Shown here piece by piece: positions 9,504-15,971 of a stretch of 15,971 bases of DNA; the stretch's first letter is position 1; each line of letters opens with the position of its first letter. Source of the stretch: Sideroxydans lithotrophicus (GTDB lineage Bacteria > Pseudomonadota > Gammaproteobacteria > Burkholderiales > Sulfuriferulaceae). The translations under genes and the position numbers were made by a program. A model generated the notes under the pieces. The model had not been told where the DNA came from, did not search any database, and saw nothing but the letters and a program-made list of their open reading frames with translations. The stretch lies in assembly GCA_022736605.1 (NCBI GenBank), contig DZDB01000035.1:1-15971 (forward strand), given 5' to 3'.

Positions 9504-10586
9504 ATGATTTTTCGCCGCGCGCTGCTGCGTGAACTTGTCTACAACTGTCTGGCGGTATTCGCGGTGATCGTCGTCATCACCCTGTCCACGCTGTTCATCC
9601 GTCTATTGGGCGATGCCGCGCGCGGTGATCTGGCAGTGGATGCTGTGCTGGCCTTTCTTGGCTTTGGATTGCTGAATATTTTGCCGATTCTGCTGTCTTT
9701 GTCGCTGTTTATCGCTGTGATCATGACGCTCACGCGCGCCTATCGTGAAAGCGAAATGGTGGTGTGGTTCAGTGCCGGACTGAGCTTGACCGACTGGATC
9801 AAGCCGGTGCTGTATTTTGCGCTGCCGGTCATCTTTGCCATTGCGCTCATCAATCTGGCCGTCATCCCGTGGGCGTTGCAAAAGAAGGACGTGTACCGGC
9901 AAATGCTCAACAGTCGGGAAGATTTATCCGCCATCTCGCCAGGTCTTTTTGCTGAATCGCGCAATGGCGACAAAGTGTATTTTGTCGAGTCGTTCGCGGC
10001 GACCGGCACGCGCGTCAAAAATATTTTCATGCAATCAATCGAGAACAACAAACTGGGCGTGGTGGTGGCGCGCGAGGGGTTTCATACCGAACTGCCCAAC
10101 GGCGAGCGCTATCTGGTGCTGGATCAGGGGCGGCGTTATGAGGGGGTGCCCGGACAGGCAAGCTACCGGGTGGCTGAATTTGGTCGTTATTACATGCGCG
10201 TTGAGCCGTATATGCTGCCCACGCATCAGGCATTCGAGCCGAAAGCGCTGCGCACTACACAACTGTTGCGCGATCCGACCGCCGCTAATATGGCTGAATT
10301 TAACTGGCGCATGAGTTTTCCTATCAGCGCGGTGATCTTGACGCTGATGGCGATCCCGCTAAGCTTCGTCAACCCGCGTGCCGGACGTTCGTTCAGCCTG
10401 ATCGTGGCGTTGCTGGTTTATGTCATTTACAACAACCTGCTGGGTGTGTCGCAGGCCTGGGTGGCGCAGGGTCGGATATCCAGTCTGGTGGGCATGTGGG
10501 GCGTCCATCTGATTATGCTCGGGGTGTTGCTGCTGATGTTCTACCAGCGCATTAGCTTGCGCCCGTTCTGGCGGCGTGGCGCATGA
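9504..10586 (+). CDS. lptF: LPS export ABC transporter permease LptF
   Basis: A 360-residue YjgP/YjgQ permease, the usual length. It works with LptG and the ATPase LptB to pull lipopolysaccharide from the inner membrane and pass it along LptC and LptA to the outer membrane. The topology fits: three membrane segments near the N-terminus (about residues 11-33, 50-80 and 100-124), a large periplasmic beta-jellyroll region of about 140 residues (FAESRNGDKVYFVESFAATG onwards), then three C-terminal membrane segments starting at MSFPISAVILTLMAIPLSF. The RRALLRELVYNCLAVF start is the family pattern. Translation begins at ATG 9504, preceded by an A/T-rich stretch and no good Shine-Dalgarno, a contrast with the strong site of pepA. 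The stop overlaps lptG by ATGA. The gene is divergent from pepA as in many proteobacteria. Confidence 0.94.
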   Translation: MIFRRALLRELVYNCLAVFAVIVVITLSTLFIRLLGDAARGDLAVDAVLAFLGFGLLNILPILLSLSLFIAVIMTLTRAYRESEMVVWFSAGLSLTDWIKPVLYFALPVIFAIALINLAVIPWALQKKDVYRQMLNSREDLSAISPGLFAESRNGDKVYFVESFAATGTRVKNIFMQSIENNKLGVVVAREGFHTELPNGERYLVLDQGRRYEGVPGQASYRVAEFGRYYMRVEPYMLPTHQAFEPKALRTTQLLRDPTAANMAEFNWRMSFPISAVILTLMAIPLSFVNPRAGRSFSLIVALLVYVIYNNLLGVSQAWVAQGRISSLVGMWGVHLIMLGVLLLMFYQRISLRPFWRRGA

Positions 10587-11653
10587 AGATACTGCCGCGT
10601 TATCTGGCGTCTGAGGTACTGCTGAACACGCTGTTCGTGTTTACTGCACTGGCGACGCTGTTTGCATTTTTCGACCTGATTCAGGAACTCGGCTCGCTCA
10701 AGGGTGGCTATGGTCTGCTCAATATCCTGGCGTTTGTGGGCTTGAGTCTGCCAGGGCATATTTACGATCTGTTGCCGGTTGCAGCGCTGATCGGTACCAT
10801 TTTTGCGTTATCGCGGCTGGTGGCAAATTCGGAATTTACCATCATGCTGGTCTCTGGCGTGTCGATGGCAAAAGTGGCGCTGTATTTGATGCTGGTGGGG
10901 CTGCTGTTTGCGCTGTTGACGTTTACTTTTGGTGAATTTATTGCGCCCGCTAGCGAACGTTATGCCCAGCAGATCAAACTCAAGGCCACGAATCGGCTGG
11001 TCGCGCAGTCGTTCCGTTCAGGTTTATGGGTCAGAGATGGTCAGGATTTCATCAATATTCGCGAGGTCACGCCGGACATCCAGCTACGCGATATCAATAT
11101 GTATGAATTCGATACTGATTTTCGCCTGCAGGCAATCCGCCATGCTGCGCGGGGTGACTATCAACGTAATAATCAATGGAAGCTGAGCGGCATTACCGAT
11201 ACCCGTTTCAATGGCGATGATGTCAATGTCACGCAGGCGCCGGATTCGTTATGGCGCTCGGTATTGACGCCGGGGGTGATGAGTGTGCTGCTGATCGCAC
11301 CGGAAAAAATGTCGGCCGTTAATTTATGGTCGTATATTGAGCATTTGCGCAGAAACAAACAAACCACGGAACGCTACGAAATAGCGTTGTGGAGCAAGTT
11401 GTTCTACCCGCTCGCCGCGCCGGTGATGCTGCTGCTTGCATTGCCATTTGCGTATCATCGACCACGCGCCGGCGGCGTCAGCACCCGGATTCTCGGCGGC
11501 ATCATGGTGGGGCTGGGCTATCACCTGCTCAACCGGCTGTTTGCCTATCTGGGCTTGCTCAATGACTGGCCACCCCTGCTCAGCGCCGCGCTGCCCACGG
11601 TGCTGTTTTTGATCCTGGCGGTGGTGCTGATCCGCAAGGCGCAACGCCAATAA
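10583..11653 (+). CDS. lptG: LPS export ABC transporter permease LptG
   Basis: A 356-residue YjgQ-type permease, the partner of LptF in the LptB2FG transporter of the inner membrane. It shows the same layout: three N-terminal membrane segments (the first in LLNTLFVFTALATLFAFFDL), a periplasmic jellyroll region (about residues 125-265, with RSGLWVRDGQDFINIREVTP marking its start), and three C-terminal segments starting near LFYPLAAPVMLLLALPF. LWVRDGQDFINI is a conserved LptG-like strand. The start overlaps lptF in ATGA, so the two are translationally coupled. Its stop codon lies one base from the stop of the convergent RDD gene, leaving no room for a terminator between them. Confidence 0.94.
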   Translation: MKILPRYLASEVLLNTLFVFTALATLFAFFDLIQELGSLKGGYGLLNILAFVGLSLPGHIYDLLPVAALIGTIFALSRLVANSEFTIMLVSGVSMAKVALYLMLVGLLFALLTFTFGEFIAPASERYAQQIKLKATNRLVAQSFRSGLWVRDGQDFINIREVTPDIQLRDINMYEFDTDFRLQAIRHAARGDYQRNNQWKLSGITDTRFNGDDVNVTQAPDSLWRSVLTPGVMSVLLIAPEKMSAVNLWSYIEHLRRNKQTTERYEIALWSKLFYPLAAPVMLLLALPFAYHRPRAGGVSTRILGGIMVGLGYHLLNRLFAYLGLLNDWPPLLSAALPTVLFLILAVVLIRKAQRQ

Positions 11654-11654
11654 T

Positions 11655-12077
11655 TCAGACGTCGGTTCTGACCAGGCGCGTACCGCTGAGCCGGTCATGC
11701 AGGAATAGCCGGTCGCGATCAAATAATCCCCATATCTGGCTGACGCCAATCAATACCGTTGCCACTGCAAAGCGCCTGAGCGCTTGCTGAAAGGTGATGG
11801 CACCACCTGCTGTATTGACCACCCGGATGCGCCAGGTTTTCATGGCCAGGGTTTGCCCGCGCATCCAGAACCAGATGAAGTACGTGGCCGTTACCAGCAG
11901 CAAATACAGCTGCAGGGCAATTTTTTCAAACGGTGAATGGACGTTGTGCGTCAACGCTATAAACAGGTAATCGGCGATGAACCAAAGCGCCAGCAGCAGG
12001 AATGCTTCATACAGCATGGCAGAAATCCGGCGCCACCAGCCAGCCAGTGGGAGAGGGGGAGTTGCACTTTTTTCCAT
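11655..12077 (-). CDS. RDD family inner membrane protein
   Basis: A 140-residue membrane protein of the RDD family, whose role is poorly known. The N-terminal GWWRRISAMLYEAFLLLALWF shows the Arg of the family name in the first helix; the position where the family usually has Asp appears here as Glu. Two or three membrane segments follow (the first two around residues 25-42 and 57-75, then an amphipathic stretch with RGQTLAMKTWRIRVV, a family hallmark), and the C-terminus LFLHDRLSGTRLV keeps the last Asp. The track-long frame opens at a TTG; I chose ATG 12077, which has AGAG a few bases upstream and starts just before the first conserved segment. It is divergent from the DUF2173 genes and convergent with lptG. 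Confidence 0.88.
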   Translation of the reverse strand: MEKSATPPLPLAGWWRRISAMLYEAFLLLALWFIADYLFIALTHNVHSPFEKIALQLYLLLVTATYFIWFWMRGQTLAMKTWRIRVVNTAGGAITFQQALRRFAVATVLIGVSQIWGLFDRDRLFLHDRLSGTRLVRTDV

Positions 12078-12115
12078 AATCTCTATTCTATTCAAAAAAG
12101 CATCACAAACAACGC

Positions 12116-12132
12116 GCAGAGACCGACTCTGC
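12116..12132. promoter_or_regulatory. Short perfect inverted repeat between the divergent RDD and DUF2173 genes
   Basis: GCAGAG at 12116-12121 and CTCTGC at 12127-12132 form a perfect six-base dyad around a five-base centre. It sits in the 77-base gap between the two divergent genes, 22 bases before the first DUF2173 start. It could be an operator or a hairpin in the leader of the DUF2173 transcript. A six-base dyad can arise by chance, so this is only a candidate. Confidence 0.3.
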
Positions 12133-12154
12133 AGCGTAAAACGGAGGAGTCAAA

Positions 12155-12559
12155 ATGCATATCGCCAAACAGCTCATGGCCATCCCGGGTGTGATCGCAG
12201 CAGGAGAATACGCCTATCGGGGTGATCGTTACACCTATGAAGGCAATCTCACCGATGAATTTGCCCGCATGGCGTCAATCCTGTGTCGTGCCAATACGCT
12301 CAATGCAAGCATGCAGGCAGAGATGCTCAGCTCATTCTCCGAGTACAGTGGTTGTCGACCGCTGCAAGGCTGGATAGTGCGCGGGCGGCAGGTCAGCGTT
12401 TGCGCTGTGGGTAATTTTTTCTGCCTGCTCGAAAATCGTCAGGGTGTCATGAATGACGTCATGACGGTGATGCGCGCCAAAGTCGGTGATATCCATGATG
12501 GCGTGATGAAAACCATGTATTCCAAAATCGGTGGTGATGTTACCGAGCAGCTGGTCTGA
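12155..12559 (+). CDS. DUF2173-like protein, first of three tandem paralogs
   Basis: A 134-residue soluble protein. It opens with a helix and the phrase MAIPGVIAAGEYAYRGDRY, the N-terminal pattern of the DUF2173 family, continues with a helical mid-part (EFARMASILCRANTLNASMQ), and then has the hallmark RPLQGWIVRGRQVSVCAVGN followed by the strand FFCLLENRQ. The overall order (helix, PGV strand, central helices, GW strand, late strands, last helix) resembles roadblock/LC7 or profilin-like small proteins, which is inference. It is longer than its neighbours by about 20 residues at the C-terminus (a tail running through MYSKIGGDVTEQLV). The ribosome binding site is strong: GGAGGAG at 12143-12149, five bases from the ATG. 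There is no signal peptide. Function is unknown, and the gene heads a three-gene array. Confidence 0.8.
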   Translation: MHIAKQLMAIPGVIAAGEYAYRGDRYTYEGNLTDEFARMASILCRANTLNASMQAEMLSSFSEYSGCRPLQGWIVRGRQVSVCAVGNFFCLLENRQGVMNDVMTVMRAKVGDIHDGVMKTMYSKIGGDVTEQLV

Positions 12560-12594
12560 AGCATACCAATAACCTGAATGAGTGGAGGCGATAT

Positions 12595-12939
12595 ATGAAT
12601 CTCGAAAAACTGATGGAAGTGCCGGGCGTGATGGCTGCATTCACCTATACGGACAAGGGTGACCTGACCGGTCAGGTGATTAAGGAAGGCACTGAACTGA
12701 CGCCAGCGGTGCTGGATTTGTTAGCCCATACCTGCATTGCCAATATCGCAGTTGCCACCATGGAGGCGCGCGGCTGGGAAGCCATGACCGGGCAAAAAGG
12801 GTTTGAGCCATTGCAGGGTTTTTCGCTGGTTGGGCTGGACTGGTCTGCTGTGGCGAATGGAAATTGTGGCGTGGTGGTGAAAAATCGCGACGCTGATTAT
12901 GAAGCTGCGTTTGCAGCCATCACTGCCTGTATGGCATAG
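12595..12939 (+). CDS. DUF2173-like protein, second of three tandem paralogs
   Basis: A 114-residue protein and the most typical DUF2173 member of the three: it starts MNLEKLMEVPGVMAAFTYTD and carries EPLQGFSLVGLDWSAVANGN followed by CGVVVKNRD and a last helix (ADYEAAFAAITACM). The key aromatic in the GW motif is Phe here (QGF), while the others have Trp. GGAGGC at 12584-12589, five bases before ATG 12595, is a strong ribosome binding site. It lies 35 bases after the first gene's stop, so the two are separately initiated rather than coupled. The middle helix reads LLAHTCIANIAVATMEARGW. It is cytoplasmic by its lack of a signal. Unknown function; partner paralogs on both sides suggest hetero-oligomers. 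Confidence 0.83.
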   Translation: MNLEKLMEVPGVMAAFTYTDKGDLTGQVIKEGTELTPAVLDLLAHTCIANIAVATMEARGWEAMTGQKGFEPLQGFSLVGLDWSAVANGNCGVVVKNRDADYEAAFAAITACMA

Positions 12940-12948
12940 GAGGCGATT

Positions 12949-13284
12949 ATGCCACTCAGAAAAATCCTGGTACTTGATGGGGTAATTGCAGTTTGCCGGT
13001 TTCAGGATGATGGCACCATACAAGAGGGCGAAGGCACCATGCCGCCCGAGATGCTGCAACGTCTGGCGCAGTTTGCGCAGTGGTATCGGCGCATGGTGTC
13101 GGGTAATACCGACCTGTTTTCGTTATTTTCGCAGATGCGTGGCTGGACGCCTGCCAAAGGTTGGGTCGTGCATGGCAGCAATATTACGGTGTGCAACATG
13201 GCCAACCTGGTAGCAATCATTGACAATACCGAAGCCAGCCTCAATCAGGTGATGCGGGCGCTTGAAGAAGCTTCGCATCAATAA
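12949..13284 (+). CDS. DUF2173-like protein, third of three tandem paralogs
   Basis: A 111-residue protein, diverged in its N-terminus (MPLRKILVLDGVIAVCRFQD, where DGV replaces PGV) but clearly of the same family through TPAKGWVVHGSNITVCNMAN and the following strand LVAIIDNTE, then a last helix (ASLNQVMRALEEAS). The middle has Trp, Tyr and Arg in an unusual run (FAQWYRRMVSGNTDLFSLFS), distinct from its relatives. The AGGAGGCG ribosome binding site at 12938-12945 begins inside the stop codon of the second gene, and only nine bases separate the two reading frames, so ribosomes may reinitiate. A terminator follows at 13304. Function unknown. Confidence 0.8.
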   Translation: MPLRKILVLDGVIAVCRFQDDGTIQEGEGTMPPEMLQRLAQFAQWYRRMVSGNTDLFSLFSQMRGWTPAKGWVVHGSNITVCNMANLVAIIDNTEASLNQVMRALEEASHQ

Positions 13285-13303
13285 TCATACTGTAGATCTG
13301 TAG

Positions 13304-13331
13304 AAAACGCCGTCCGATGTGGCGGCGTTTT
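13304..13331 (+). terminator. Terminator after the DUF2173 array
   Basis: A nine-pair perfect stem, AAAACGCCG at 13304-13312 with CGGCGTTTT at 13323-13331, closes a ten-base loop. It begins 20 bases past the stop codon of the third DUF2173 gene. The T-run is only four bases long, so termination may be incomplete, but the paired A-run and T-run make it symmetric. It separates the array from mutS2. Confidence 0.8.
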
Positions 13332-13372
13332 CGCTTGTTTGCTAGCATCAATGCTTTTTTTACGGGCAGGTC

Positions 13373-14935
13373 ATGGAAAGCGATCTAAAAGCGCTTGAAT
13401 TCGATGGGATACGGCGCATTCTTGAACGGCTGACATTCTCGCCTTATGGGGCGGATGCAGCGCGCAATCTGGAACCCGCCCCAACGCTGAATATTGCGCG
13501 CGAAATGCAGCGTGCAGTAACCGCCGCACGCCAGTTGGTCGACGCCTACCGGATGCCGCGTCTGGGGCAGGTGCCTGATATCCGCGCTGCACTGCGTCAG
13601 GCGGCGCAGCCGGGTGCAGCGTTGCCAGCAAGTGCACTGCATAATCTGCGTCTGCTGATGCAGACAGGTGCGAATCTGTATGAATTGACCACGGATTACC
13701 CAGCGTTGCTGGCACGTGTCGATCAATTGAAAATAGTACCCGGGCTGGGTGCCGTACTGGACAAAACCATTAATCCGGCGGGTCGGCTGCGCGAAGACGC
13801 CACGCCAGAGCTGGCAGCGTTGTATCAGCAATACCATCAAGTCAAGCAGGCATTAGAAAACCAACTCAAGACACAAATGCGTGCGCCGGAACTGGTTGGG
13901 TTATTTGATGAAACCAGTCGGGTGCATTGGCACGGTACGCGCGCGGTGCTGGCGGTGCGTGCAACCCATGCCGATAAAATAAAAGGGGTGCGTCGCGGCA
14001 CGATAGGGGGCGGCCGCGATGTGCTGCTGGAGCCGATTGAAGCGGTTGCGCACAATAACCGTCTGGAGGCATTCAACGGCCAGATTGAAGGGCAGAATCA
14101 AATTGTGCTACGCGCTACGACCGATATGGTGCGCAACCATCTTGATGCGTTAAACAGTCTGGTGGATGCCATCACCTGGATAGACCTGGCATTGGCTGCG
14201 GGGCAGTTTTCGGCAGCGCTCAATGCCAGTCCACCTGCCTTGATAGATGAAGCCAGGGTGGTGTTGCGGCAGGCCTATCATCCGCAACTGCTGTTGCAAT
14301 TTCAGGAAAAAAATCTGGCGCAACTCGTGCCCTTGAGTATTCATCTTGATGACAGTCAGTCCATGCTGGTGATTACCGGACCCAATACCGGTGGTAAAAC
14401 AGTGGTGCTGAAAACGGTCGGGTTATTGGTGACGATGGCGCATTGTGGGCTGCACCTGCCGTCTGAAGGCGCGTGCGAAATCGGTGATTTCCAGCGTGTC
14501 ATCGTGGATGTGGGCGATAAGCAAAGTCTGCATAATCACCTCTCGACTTTTGCGGGTCATGTTGAAGTCCTGAAAAAACTCCTGCGGGAGGCCGATCATG
14601 CGACCTTGGTGTTGATGGATGAACTCGGAACCGGCACCGATCCGGAAGAGGGCGCCGCTTTGGCGATGGCGGTACTGAATGAATTGGCGACGCGCAAGGT
14701 GCATGGCATTGTCACTACCCATCTGACGCCGCTCAAGGACTTTGCCGATCAGCATGCCTATTTGCAAAATGCCTCGATGCGCTTTGATCACGTGAATCTG
14801 ACGCCCACGTATGAGCTTGAGTTTGGCGTGGCTGGACAGTCGTTGGGTCTGATTATTGCCGAAAAGAATGGCTTGCCCGGCGAGCTGGTCAACCAGGCGC
14901 GGGCTTATTTACAGGAAATCCACGCAGCACGCTGA
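13373..14935 (+). CDS. MutS2-like ATPase lacking the C-terminal Smr nuclease
   Basis: A 520-residue MutS-family protein. The N-terminal MESDLKALEFDGIRRILERL and the lever/clamp region match MutS2. The ATPase carries Walker A GPNTGGKT at 336-343, the signature STFAGHVEVLKK, and Walker B LVLMDELGTGTDPEEG with Asp416-Glu417. Typical MutS2 is near 780 residues, with a KOW and an Smr endonuclease domain after the ATPase; here the chain stops at the end of the ATPase (GLIIAEKNGLPGELVNQARA) and only 104 bases separate it from ilvB, with no Smr remnant in view. MutS2 proteins act on recombination intermediates or, in some bacteria, on collided ribosomes. Without the nuclease, a binding or remodelling role, or a partner nuclease elsewhere, must be assumed. 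The start at ATG 13373 has a weak Shine-Dalgarno. Also possible: one of the other MutS subfamilies that lack Smr. Confidence 0.85.
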   Translation: MESDLKALEFDGIRRILERLTFSPYGADAARNLEPAPTLNIAREMQRAVTAARQLVDAYRMPRLGQVPDIRAALRQAAQPGAALPASALHNLRLLMQTGANLYELTTDYPALLARVDQLKIVPGLGAVLDKTINPAGRLREDATPELAALYQQYHQVKQALENQLKTQMRAPELVGLFDETSRVHWHGTRAVLAVRATHADKIKGVRRGTIGGGRDVLLEPIEAVAHNNRLEAFNGQIEGQNQIVLRATTDMVRNHLDALNSLVDAITWIDLALAAGQFSAALNASPPALIDEARVVLRQAYHPQLLLQFQEKNLAQLVPLSIHLDDSQSMLVITGPNTGGKTVVLKTVGLLVTMAHCGLHLPSEGACEIGDFQRVIVDVGDKQSLHNHLSTFAGHVEVLKKLLREADHATLVLMDELGTGTDPEEGAALAMAVLNELATRKVHGIVTTHLTPLKDFADQHAYLQNASMRFDHVNLTPTYELEFGVAGQSLGLIIAEKNGLPGELVNQARAYLQEIHAAR

Positions 14936-14975
14936 ATGACTGGCGCGTGGCGAGGCCTGATTGGGTGCAGATTTT

Positions 14976-15004
14976 TTGACCTGCGCGGTGTTAAGCATTA
15001 GTAT
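14976..15004 (+). promoter_or_regulatory. Candidate sigma70 promoter for ilvB
   Basis: TTGACC at 14976-14981 (five of six to the -35 consensus) is followed after 17 bases by TAGTAT at 14999-15004 (four of six to the -10). The start of transcription would be about 15011, giving a leader of about 30 bases to the ATG at 15040. No attenuator-like leader peptide or hairpin with a T-run is seen in the gap. Confidence 0.5.
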
Positions 15005-15039
15005 CCAAGGTTCTTCAAATCAAGCGGATTGGCGACAGT

Positions 15040-15971
15040 ATGGAACTGACAGGCGCGGAAATCACCGTGCGCTGCCTGGCCGAAGAAGGTGCCGAATTTG
15101 TGTTCGGCTACCCAGGCGGGGCGGTACTCAACATCTACGACGAGATATTCAAGCAGGACAAGTTCAAGCATGTGCTGGTGCGCCACGAGCAGGCTGCCGT
15201 GCACGCGGCGGACGGCTACGCACGTTCCAGCGGCAAGGTCGGGGTGGCGCTGGTCACTTCAGGCCCGGGCTTGACCAATGCGGTTACCGGTATTGCGACT
15301 GCGTACATGGATTCGATTCCCATGGTGATTATAAGCGGTCAGGTGCCAACCCATGCCATTGGCATGGACGCGTTTCAGGAAGTCGATTCGGTGGGGATCA
15401 CGCGGCCATGCGTGAAACACAATTTTCTGGTGAAAGATGTCAAGGACCTCGCCAGCACCATCAAGAAAGCGTTTTATATTGCGTCAACCGGTCGTCCCGG
15501 TCCGGTATTGGTCGATATTCCCAAGGATGTCACCCAGCACCTGTGTGAATTCATTTACCCCGAAACGGTGAACATGCGTTCGTATAATCCGGTGGTAAAA
15601 GGGCATACTGGGCAGGTCAAAAAAGCCGCGCAAATGCTGCTGGAAGCCAAGCGCCCGATGATTTATGCAGGCGGCGGTGTGGTGCTGAGCAATGCGGCCA
15701 GGCAATTGACCGAGCTGACACGCCTGCTGGGCTATCCGTGTACCAATACCCTGATGGGGCTGGGTGCCTATCCGGCGACGGATCCGCAATTTCTCGGCAT
15801 GCTCGGCATGCACGGCACCTATGAGGCCAATATGGCGATGCAGCACAGTGATGTGCTGCTGGCTGTGGGTGCGCGCTTTGACGACCGCGTGATCGGCTCA
15901 CCGGAACACTTTGCGCGTGATGCCCGTCGCATAGTGCATATCGATATTGACCCGTCTTCGATTTCCAAACG
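15040..15971 (+). CDS. ilvB: Acetolactate synthase, large (catalytic) subunit (N-terminal part)
   Basis: The frame is open from ATG 15040 to the window end, giving about 310 residues of the usual 570 or so. This thiamine diphosphate enzyme condenses pyruvate with pyruvate or 2-oxobutyrate, the first common step of valine, leucine and isoleucine synthesis. The N-terminal motif GYPGGAVLNIYDE, then VRHEQAAVHAADGYAR with catalytic Glu50, then VTSGPGLTNAVTGIATAYMD, is typical, as are the middle FAD-binding-like region (MIYAGGGVVLSN) and the following ARFDDRVIGSP. The matching small subunit (ilvH) and ilvC usually follow, but are outside the window. The symbol ilvI would be equally valid. The Shine-Dalgarno is poor. 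It has its own candidate promoter, 104 bases after the mutS2-like gene. Confidence 0.95.
   Translation, partial: MELTGAEITVRCLAEEGAEFVFGYPGGAVLNIYDEIFKQDKFKHVLVRHEQAAVHAADGYARSSGKVGVALVTSGPGLTNAVTGIATAYMDSIPMVIISGQVPTHAIGMDAFQEVDSVGITRPCVKHNFLVKDVKDLASTIKKAFYIASTGRPGPVLVDIPKDVTQHLCEFIYPETVNMRSYNPVVKGHTGQVKKAAQMLLEAKRPMIYAGGGVVLSNAARQLTELTRLLGYPCTNTLMGLGAYPATDPQFLGMLGMHGTYEANMAMQHSDVLLAVGARFDDRVIGSPEHFARDARRIVHIDIDPSSISK

Noticed and set aside
12085..12112. Minus-strand TTGTTT, 16 bases, TAGAAT for the RDD gene
   Set aside because: It would leave fewer than ten bases of leader and the -35 is only four of six; kept as unproven.
14960..14990. Hairpin GTGCAG...CTGCGC between the mutS2-like gene and ilvB
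   Set aside because: The stem is six pairs with a wobble, the loop is ten bases, and no T-run follows, so it is not a terminator.
14961..15548. Plus-strand frame of 195 residues overlapping ilvB
   Set aside because: Different frame over a clear acetolactate synthase; its translation has no family features.

Overview
The window (15,971 bases) reads as a chromosomal segment of a betaproteobacterium, probably Nitrosomonadales-like (Gallionella/Sulfuricella/Thiobacillus type). This is inferred from the ValRS, PepA, HolC and LptFG protein style, the pepA-holC-valS and divergent lptFG layout, a FadL-type porin and a cluster of DUF2173 proteins. No rRNA, tRNA, CRISPR array, transposase or phage gene was seen. 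Both ends cut through genes (a FadL/OmpP1 porin on the left, acetolactate synthase on the right).

Layout. 1-410: end of an outer-membrane porin and a good intrinsic terminator. 496-2049: a tightly overlapping set on the + strand, namely a minimal nucleotidyltransferase and HEPN toxin pair (MntA/HepT type) followed, with overlap, by an exported protein of unknown function. 2050-2254: a non-coding gap holding a long imperfect inverted repeat built from CAGGAT-type units. 2255-4055: a small protein of unknown function, a lipoate-protein ligase-like enzyme and a receiver-like orphan, all closely overlapped on the + strand. 4052-9372: the - strand operon pepA, holC, unknown helical protein, valS, with ATGA overlaps between the first three genes and a near-consensus sigma70 promoter in front. 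9504-11653: lptF and lptG, the LPS-export permeases, divergent from pepA. 11655-12077: an RDD membrane protein converging on lptG. 12155-13284: three tandem paralogous DUF2173 genes, each with a strong ribosome binding site, closed by a terminator. 13373-14935: a MutS2-like ATPase that ends before the usual C-terminal Smr nuclease. 15040 to the end: acetolactate synthase large subunit, with a good candidate promoter.

Most of the window is housekeeping: translation (valS), replication (holC), peptide turnover (pepA), envelope assembly (lptFG) and branched-chain amino acid synthesis (ilvB). The points that stand out are the DUF2173 triplet, the short MutS2 relative, an AT-richer block inside valS that coincides with the ValRS editing domain and looks like a recombination import, the HEPN/MNT toxin module joined to an exported protein, and a lipoate ligase whose conserved N-terminus extends upstream of any ATG/GTG/TTG start.
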